Part shown: in pieces, positions 57,281 to 64,000 of the stretch
How positions within the stretch are numbered: position 1 is the first letter of the stretch
Layout: every line of letters begins with the position of its first letter
Assembly (NCBI RefSeq): GCF_040939455.1
Contig: NC_134120.1
Location: 54,575,001 to 54,639,000, forward strand
Length of the DNA: 64,000 nucleotides
Source: Microcebus murinus
Lineage: Eukaryota > Chordata > Mammalia > Primates > Cheirogaleidae
Direction: 5' to 3'
The notes under the pieces: generated by a model
The model's database searches: none
Told to the model about the DNA's origin: nothing
The model's input: the letters and a program-made list of their open reading frames with translations, nothing else
Translations under genes and position numbers: made by a program

Positions 57281-58200
57281 GCACTGTGTTAATAACATAA
57301 CGTCTTCAATAATATAAAGCCCGTGTTACTTTCTGCCTGTGCCACTGAATACTTCAATACATATCTACACGTGACCCTAAACCCTGCAAAGCAGGAAACC
57401 AAAGTATGTGAGAATTCCAATGGCAGATGGTAACTGAACATGAAAAAGATCTTTTCCCTCCAAAATTAACTCTTCAGTGATCAGCTGTGCAGCATGTTGG
57501 AAGTCAGGACGACCTCTCTCCAAGGTTTGAGGACATGACAGGGGCCCGTCCAGCCCCCCAGCACAGCACAATGGGTTTGCAGACTGAGAATATTCATTCC
57601 CTCACGTTGGGTCCAGGTGGAAGATCTGACTGTGATTGTACCAGCAGAAATTCACCTGAGTTTCCTTGGACAGGAACGAGACGAGGAGTCTGCTCAGGAA
57701 ATAATTAAACACACCAAAGCAACTCTGCTTCCAGGCTTAGCCCAGACACAAGCTCTGACATAGTAGGTAGTTTGGATCTTTTCTCTAAGAACCAAATCTC
57801 TGTAGCCCCCAGGTCTCTTAGAGCCAGCAGATGGGACCCTAGAGCACATCTATGTGTATTCTCTTATTTTTCCACACTAGAAAGTCATGATTAATACCTA
57901 GACATCATGTCACTTTTCTTAATACCAGCAAAATGGAGTTTTAAAAATATTATGTGTGTGTTCCGTTTTTGATCCTAAAACCATGCCACATTTTGCCTGT
58001 CAGTGACAAATATAGCACTATGGTAATTTATTTTGGAAATGATATTGATGAACTTACTTGTCGATGAAAGTATCTAAAGGATTTAATAACATTCATTCAT
58101 TTAAGTCTTCAACTTGTATTTAGGATACTACCTGAACACTAGCATCCTTCTGAACGAGGATGAATATTGACAATCAGAGAAAATCATTACATAGAAGAAT
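57281..58200. other. No recognisable gene or repeat
   Basis: Unique sequence. Confidence 0.35.
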
Positions 58201-58204
58201 AGTA

Positions 58205-58392
58205 GGAGGATAGGGAGAACTCCATGGGAGTCAGATTGACTTGCCACATTTGACCTGTGTGATCTTGAGAAAATTATGTCACCTCCCTGTGCCTCAGTTT
58301 CCTCACTGGTGAAATGGTGATATGTCATCTATTCCAATAGAGTTGTTACAGTGCTCAATGTGATCATGTACATAAAGCTCTTGCTAAGTAGT
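58205..58392 (+). repeat. MIR SINE, well preserved
   Basis: 'ctgtgtgatcttgagaaaat', 'ctccctgtgcctcagtttcc', 'tcactggtgaaatggtgata', 'agagttgttacagtgctcaa' reproduce the MIR core and 3' part. Confidence 0.82.
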
Positions 58393-58393
58393 C

Positions 58394-58472
58394 TCTCTCT
58401 CTCTCTCTCCCCCATCCCACCTCCCTTTCTGTACATGAGCATGTGTATGAGTGTGTGTGTGTGTATGTGTTA
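58394..58472. repeat. (TC)n followed by (TG)n microsatellites
   Basis: A TC run at 58391-58408 and a TG-rich run at 58450-58470, separated by about 40 bp of pyrimidine-rich sequence. Confidence 0.9.
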
Positions 58473-58501
58473 CTATGGTCAACACAAAAGAAGCAATAGG
58501 G

Positions 58502-58768
58502 TCCAGGTGCTGTGGCTCATGCCTAGGGTTCTGGCATTCTGGGAGGCTAAGGTGAAAGGATCATTTGAGGTCAGGAGTTAGAGACCCCATCTCTACTAAA
58601 AATAGAGAAAATTAGCCAGGTGTGGTGGTGCCTGCCTATAGACCCAGATACTCAGGAGGCTGAGGCAGGAGGATCTCTTGAGCCCAGAAGTTTGAGGTTG
58701 CAGTGAGCTAGGCTGTCACCATGGCACTCTACTCAGGGTGACAAAGTGAGATTCTGTCCCCCAAAAAA
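58502..58768 (+). repeat. Alu SINE with internal deletion
   Basis: 'tccaggtgctgtggctcatg', then the first arm jumps from 'aggagttagagacc' to 'ccatctctactaaaaatag', having lost the usual 'cagcctg…' segment. The second arm is complete ('gaggcaggaggatctcttg'). Confidence 0.9.
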
Positions 58769-58839
58769 GCCATGGGGTGGACCAGGAATAAGAATATTTT
58801 GACACATTTGACATTTACATTATCTTCTACAGTTTGTCT

Positions 58840-58965
58840 AATTTCACTGAGACTGAGTTTCTTCACCTGTGAAAGCTTTCCTGTGTTCCTTGCAAAGTTG
58901 GTGTAAGTTCAAAATGGGATAATACACATGACAGTTCCCTGTGTGCTAGACAAATGTAGAGGATT
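58840..58965 (+). repeat. MIR fragment
   Basis: 'gagactgagtttcttcacct', 'tgtaagttcaaaatgggata', 'cagttccctgtgtgctag'. Confidence 0.45.
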
Positions 58966-59269
58966 ATTAGAGTATTACTCAAGAAGGATTCAGGACCCCT
59001 GACCTAATACCTCTTTACAGTGTTTAGCAGTCACAGGGATTCATTAAGGGTAGACATTAATGGAATTTATTAAGGATTCTGGAATGGCTGAATCTTTTCT
59101 CACCCTCACACCAATTGCACCTATCTATGTCACTAAATAGAGATGAGAGCTACATGAATACAAGACTCTCTCTGAAAGAGAGGCACATATCCTTGCCTTG
59201 TGGCTCACTTACAGCAAATAAAAATTATTTCTATTTGGGGAGAGAGAGAGAAAACCAATTCTATTTCTA
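58966..59269. other. Unique sequence
   Basis: Contains a short (GA)n tract at 59240-59253. No gene. Confidence 0.35.
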
Positions 59270-59445
59270 AGTGTCTGTCTTAAAGACATTGCTTCACATG
59301 TACACAGAGACACATAGTAGAATGTTGATTCCAGCTTTCTTTGAAGTAGCAAAAGGCTGAAAACATAACCTTTCCTTAGTAAGAAAAAATAATCAACTGG
59401 TTTATTTATACAATGTATTCAATAGTTAATATGAATCAACTGGAA
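59270..59445 (+). repeat. L1M-class LINE, old, left part
   Basis: 'cagctttctttgaagtagca', 'aaaaggctgaaaacataacc', 'tacaatgtattcaatagtta'. Resumes at 59667 beyond a DNA transposon. Confidence 0.6.
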
Positions 59446-59666
59446 AACAGGTCAGGCAAACAATGGCCCATGAGCCAGAGCTTGGCCCCCTGTTTGGTTT
59501 TGTAAATAAAGTTTTATTGGAACATGATCACACCATTTGTTATTGTATTGTCTATGGCTACTTCTTGCTACAACAGAGCTGAATAGTTACAATATACATT
59601 GAATGGGCACCAAAGCATAAAATATTTACCATCTGATCCTTTACAGAAAAAATTCACTGTCTCCTG
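59446..59666. mobile_element. hAT-Charlie-like DNA transposon fossil
   Basis: 'caggcaaacaatggcccatg', 'aataaagttttattggaaca', 'tattgtctatggctacttc', 'taaaatatttaccatctgat' and right end 'cactgtctcctg'. Flanks 'aactggaa' (59438-59445) and 'aactggat' (59667-59674) fit an 8-bp hAT target duplication. Confidence 0.75.
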
Positions 59667-59870
59667 AACTGGATCAACATTTATCAACATGAATAAATCT
59701 CAAAGCATAATGCTGAGTGAAAAAAAGGTGAAAAAATATGTATAGCATGACTTCATTTATATAACCTATTTAAATACACTAAACAATAACATACTGTTTA
59801 GTGAATGTACAAAATATTGTGTATTAATTAGTGAATGTACAAAAACATAAAAATGACCAGGAGAATGTGG
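59667..59870 (+). repeat. L1M-class LINE, old, right part
   Basis: 'catgaataaatctcaaagca', 'taatgctgagtgaaaaaaag', 'gcatgacttcatttatataa': continues 59270-59445. Confidence 0.6.
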
Positions 59871-59904
59871 TAGAAATGACACCATGTCAATTCCAGCCCT
59901 AGCC

Positions 59905-60302
59905 TTATGAGGCTTGGCAGCATCTGCTTCTAATTTCTTGGATCACATTCCTTTAGGAGCCTTTAACTATCATGTGAGAGAGACTACATGGAGTGACTTT
60001 GTAGCAATACCATGTGTAAAGAGAAAAGCTCTAATACTGGAGGGAGAGAAAGAGAGACAGGGAGAAAAGGCCCAGCTGAGCTCAGACTTCCTGCTGTCTC
60101 CTCCAAGGCTGCATGTGAGTGAACCATCTTGGACCTCTTTAGCCCAAGAAAGCCCCTGGAAAACCCCCTGAGCAGACTTCAGGAGCAGAAGAACCACCCA
60201 GCTGAGCTCAGTCAGAATCATGGGAGATAACAAAACGGTGGTTGTTTTAAACCACTGAGTTGTGAGGTGGTTTGTAACCCAGAAATAGGTAACTAAGAAA
60301 CT
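59905..60302 (+). repeat. Old LTR-like repeat (MLT style)
   Basis: 'agccttatgaggcttggcag', 'cacccagctgagctcagtca', 'ggttgttttaaaccactgag', 'gtaacccagaaataggtaac' mark the 3' end of an MLT-like LTR. Confidence 0.6.
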
Positions 60303-60389
60303 GACCTAGACCAATTCCATCAGAAAGGTACTAGGCATGTCCACCTAATTGCCCACTAGCATCATAAATTCAGCTTGTCTCCAATGGAA

Positions 60390-60592
60390 CTAATCATTTT
60401 CCCCAAGCCCTCCCTGCTCCTGCACTCCTCACAGCAATGTTGCCCAGGGGCCCCCTGAATGGCAAGGGGGAAACTCATGAGGTTACAAGCTGTGGTGATA
60501 GGGATATTCTACGGCCAGCACTCAGCCCAGGCCTGATGATAGGACCTGCTCAAAAACCACTTGTTGAATGAATGAATGAATAGATGTGGTTC
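60390..60592 (+). repeat. L2 LINE, 3' end
   Basis: A degenerate body ending in 'cacttgttgaatgaatgaat', the L2 terminal repeat. Confidence 0.6.
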
Positions 60593-61121
60593 CACAAATT
60601 GTTCTTTGTTCTCACATCTCCATCTCCCATGCTTTCTCTTTTACCCCCAATGCTATCCCACACATAATTGATCAGCTTGGCTCTTTACCTTGAAGAGGTA
60701 GAAGAGCTAGAAGCCCCCTTTTTCTGGTGATCCCTGCTCCCCTGCCCCCACCTTCTCCTCTGCGTTCCCAGAACAGTCATGCACACAGAGAGGGCTACAG
60801 CACAACCAAACAGCACAGACACACAGGCTGCAAACTGGCCTCTGCTGCATGTCATGGGGTTGCTTGTCTCCGTTGTACCTCCTGGTGTTTCTCTCTCACA
60901 TCCCCACACTAGTTTGCATCCCACCACTGGCACCCAGTGGGAGTGCTCTCACCCATGGAAAATGGACAAGGAGGTACTTCCCAAAACAGAGAAGTCCCTG
61001 TTCTGCCTTGAGCCTCAAGGCTGACTTTATGGAGCATGTCATGGCATAACAGTCAGACAATTCAGACCTGTGGTGAGAGAAAGAGTTTCCTAAATTCCAA
61101 AAACTCCATAGCCAGGCTTGG
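60593..61121. other. No recognisable gene
   Basis: Unique sequence. Overlapping short frames only. Confidence 0.35.
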
Positions 61122-61420
61122 GCTGGGTGCAGTGGCTCATGCTTGTCACCTCAGCACTTTGGCGGCCAAGACCAGAGGATTGCTTGAGAGTTTAAGACCA
61201 GCCTAAACAACAATGTGAGACCTCATCTCTACAAAAAAATACAAAAATTAGCTGGGTGTAGTGGCACACACCTGCAGTCCCAGCTACTCAGGAGGCTGAG
61301 GCAGGAGGATTGCGCAATGGGCCCAGGAGTTGGAGGCTGCAGTGAGCTATGATCACCCCATTGCACTCCTGCCTAGGTGACAGAGTGAGATCCTGTATCA
61401 AAAAAAAAAAAAAAAAAAGT
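61122..61420 (+). repeat. Alu SINE, full-length dimer
   Basis: 'ggctgggtgcagtggctcat', 'caaaaattagctgggtgtag', 'gctgaggcaggaggattg', 'gcactcctgcctaggtgaca', then an A-run. Lacks the AT-rich lemur linker, so probably an older copy. Confidence 0.93.
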
Positions 61421-62289
61421 AAAAGTAGACAGCCTTGGCTGACCTGAACTAGACAGCGTGGGGTCCAGATTGTCCCAGTGACTTTTCAGGGAGTCTGGTG
61501 GGGAGCTGGAGCTGTCGGCCTGGATGGAGCTCACACGTAAGCGTGGGCTGACCAGGAGCCGGGGAGCAGGACAGTACAGTCCCTACCCCTAGGGTAAATG
61601 GAGGTCAAGCCAAGGCCTGGAACCCCTGCAGCTCCCAGAGGTGGGTTAGAGTAAGGCAGGGGAGGGGGAGCTGTAGAAGTCCCTGACTTGGTCCGGAGAA
61701 AGTGGACTTGAAACTAGATCAGCTTTAGACATGTCAGCACCCAAGGCTTGTGCAGCTACCAAAAGAATCAAATGAGGCCACCCGTGCCCGGCAGGGACCA
61801 CATTGCCCATCACCCCAATACTGGGGTCAGCTGGAGCCAACAGTAAGGAGCGAGCCAGGAGGAAACGTGAGCTCTTCCTTGAACTCAGAGGCATCTTAGG
61901 AAGGAGGGCAAGGGTGAAGAAAAGAGGCTAGGTGGAGAGTTGCACTTCAAATTGACTATTTTAAACTCAAAAGGGTTGAAAGTAGCAGAGATAGTCAAGG
62001 GACACCTTTAAGTTTGTCCTTCTATCAGCAAGAATCTCATCCAGTATCTGATGAGCTCAGTCTCAGATAAAAAGTGTGTTGGTTCTGCACATCTGAGTGT
62101 AGTGTGCAAATCTCAACTCCCGCTGCCCTCAGACAGTTACCCCTCCGCATGGCAGCTTCCATCCGCACAGTGAGGTGCTGGAACTCCATCAGGGCCACGT
62201 GGAGAGGGCTCAGTGGCATGCGCTCTGCCAGGCCCAGAGCTGGAGGCGGAGTCAGCCTTGCAGGCGTCCCCATTGCTTCTCTGACCACA
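61421..62289. other. No recognisable gene
   Basis: Unique sequence. Frames of up to 85 codons are unremarkable. Confidence 0.35.
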
Positions 62290-62465
62290 TCGCTCCCCTC
62301 CCAGCACTGTCTTCCCTGTCCTGCCGTCTAGACATCGGCTCCCTAGACGACGAGCAACTCAAGGGCAGGGACTCTATCTCCCTCAGTTTCCTGTCTTTGG
62401 TATGAAGCACAGTGCTGGCCATGTCCTGGTAGATGCTCAAATATGTTTGTTGAATGCATTACCCT
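62290..62465 (+). repeat. L2 LINE, 3' end
   Basis: 'gagcaactcaagggcaggga', 'cacagtgctggccatgtcct', 'gtagatgctcaaatatgttt', 'gttgaatgcatt' form a clear L2 terminus. Confidence 0.75.
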
Positions 62466-62789
62466 GAGAGATAAAGACACGACAGGCTCAGGGCCCTGCC
62501 GCCTGGAGACCAAAATTCTCAGGACCGTCAGGAGCCTTCGCCCTCGCCTGGGCCCGGCCCGGTGCACGAGCTGCCAATAGAAACCGGTAACGCGGTGGGT
62601 CACGCTGGCCTGAGCCGAGGCTGTTCACAAAGGCTGATGACATGAGGACGCTGGCCATCTGCCACTGGAACCTGAACAGCTGCCTGGCAGGGAGAGGCAT
62701 GACATCCATCTACCAAGAGCCTGAAGGGGAAGCTCCGGGTCTAAGAAATGATGAGTAAAGCGTCGGAAGGAGCGATGGGCATTTGCTTG
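62466..62789. other. Unique sequence
   Basis: Nothing recognised. Confidence 0.35.
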
Positions 62790-63010
62790 ATTAATGAGAG
62801 TAACTAACGGCACTGCGCCCTCGCTCTGTGCCGGGCAGTCCGCCCAGCTTCCTAGGTGTTATCCCATCGAACCCCAGAACAGCCCTCCAAGGAGGATACA
62901 GTATTATTAATCCAATTTATGATTGAGAAATGAAAGTCGCAGGGTTCAAGTGCTTTTCCCAGGAACACAGAGCTGGCAAGAGAGCAGGGGACTTGGGCCT
63001 GGCCGTCTGA
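62790..63010 (-). repeat. MIR SINE, antisense
   Basis: 'ctctgtgccgggcagtccgc', 'ggtgttatcccatcgaaccc', 'aagtgcttttcccaggaaca' and 'cagagctggcaagagagcag' follow the reverse complement of MIR. Confidence 0.68.
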
Positions 63011-64000
63011 CTGTGCACCAAGGGACCAGAGCGGCCGCCCAAGGTGGGAGGGCCGTGGAGCGAAGGCAAGTGAGAAGCAGCAGGACAGGAGCAGGGCAGC
63101 TCTCTGCCTTCCACTTGCCTAAAGCAGGTCGTCGATTTACAAAGACAAAAGGACCCTGCCCCCCACCCCACTTCCACCAGGGAGGGCACGGTTAGCTCCT
63201 GAGGACAGCTGGACCCTCTGGCCCTGGAGATGGCACAGAGGGATCTACGTTAACGAGCTTTGCCAGCGAGCCTTATCTGCCAGCCGGAGAGCCTCAAAGT
63301 CCTTCTCTTTTGACTTGTCATTTCTCTAGAAGTTCACTGATCTTTGTTAAAAATGTAGAAAACCTGGAGTTCAAAGCCAACTCTCTGAGAGCTACTCATG
63401 CTCTGGGTGTCTCCCGTGTACGCACGAAACCTGTATGTTAACATGCTTGGTTTTTCCTTTAACCTGTGGGGCTTACCACCGTCCCCCTCCTGCGCCATGC
63501 AGGGGCTCACCGGGGAGGGGCCACACGGTGCCTGAGGGGCTTCTCAGCAGCCTCAGCATGCCTCAGCCGAGACAGTTGTCTTACTTTCCCACTAGACCAG
63601 AAGTTGCCACATCTACTCTCTTTTTAGCCCCCAGCCCCATACATGCCCGGTCCATCTGCAAACATCTCTAATAAAATTAGACTGCCAGGACTCTGAGCCA
63701 CCAGGACTGTGCTTCTCTACCAAGAGTGACACAACGACCCCTGCGAGCTCCCACCTCTAGCAGTCTGTGACTCAGTGAATTGTGCCCCAATGATTCTATT
63801 TCACAGGACTGTATCCAGCCTAAGAGAGAGACGACTGACTCCCAACTAGGCCCTGTTTAAAAATATCACACGAGAACGGTGTCCTTAGCAGTAAGTGTGT
63901 GTGACGAACGGCAGAATCGGGCTCTCAGATATGGAAGTATTAAAATGAGCGTGGCTATATCAAGGCCAGGAAGCGCAGAGTTGGCTACTGACGTCACAAA
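63011..64000. other. No recognisable gene or repeat to window end
   Basis: Unique-looking DNA with scattered CpGs. AATAAA occurs at 63670-63675, but no transcript end can be inferred from that alone. Confidence 0.35.

Noticed and set aside
58391..58472. Pyrimidine/TG repeats, considered as a splice or chromatin element or a CRISPR-like array
   Set aside because: Simple (TC)n and (TG)n microsatellites; no spacer-repeat structure.
1..64000. Search for an operon, phage, plasmid or bacterial defence system
   Set aside because: The window is primate nuclear DNA dominated by Alu, L1, MIR, L2 and LTR sequence. No bacterial gene organisation exists here.

Overview
This is mammalian nuclear DNA, and the repeats point to a strepsirrhine primate, most likely a lemur. 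Two antisense Alu copies (about 8765-9089 and 35562-35900) carry an AT-rich linker containing a TTAATTGGCCAATTAA-type palindrome. Several young L1 copies share a 3' end with G-rich runs that finishes in 'acttgtacccccataatacgc(t)aaaataaaa'. From general knowledge of primate repeats, both forms are typical of lemuriform genomes and are not seen in monkeys or apes. The species cannot be fixed from the sequence alone.

The window is gene-poor. I find no intact host protein-coding gene, tRNA, rRNA or CRISPR array. The only recognisable host-gene sequence is a decayed processed pseudogene of GTF2A2 (TFIIA gamma) at 2753-3521. Weaker hints of genes are: a repeat-free, CpG-retaining block at the left edge (about 681-1890) that could hold a terminal coding exon and 3' UTR; a CpG-rich block with paired ETS-type sites (about 25220-25860); and a strong CpG-island-like block (about 38100-38990).

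Layout. 1-5 kb: Alu end, possible terminal exon, and an old L1 split by the GTF2A2 retrocopy. 5-20 kb: old L1, MIR, MER5 and MER1-like fossils, an LTR split by a lemur Alu, a composite of two L1 3' ends sharing one target-site duplication, a tiny poly(A) micro-insertion, and a young L1 at 18785-19399 that carries about 215 bp of 3'-transduced DNA. 20-36 kb: mostly single-copy DNA with L2, MIR, Alu, a Tigger-like transposon and a truncated young L1 with a clean target-site duplication. 36-39 kb: a three-layer nest (TTAA-type piggyBac-like element inside an MLT1 LTR inside an old L1), followed by the CpG island. 41.7-49.3 kb: an old antisense L1 interrupted by an Alu fragment and by a near-complete 6.2-kb lemur L1 that keeps its 5' UTR and YY1 site but has lost the core of its reverse transcriptase. 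49-64 kb: ordinary intergenic DNA with Alu, LTR, L1, MIR and L2 fragments and two short microsatellites.

Nothing here forms an operon or pathway. What organises the window is successive retrotransposition, so the most informative signals are insertion hallmarks: target-site duplications, poly(A) tails, nesting order and transduced flanks. Repeat family names come from memory of consensus sequences and were not checked with RepeatMasker. Boundaries are good to a few bases where a target-site duplication is quoted and to about 10-30 bases otherwise.
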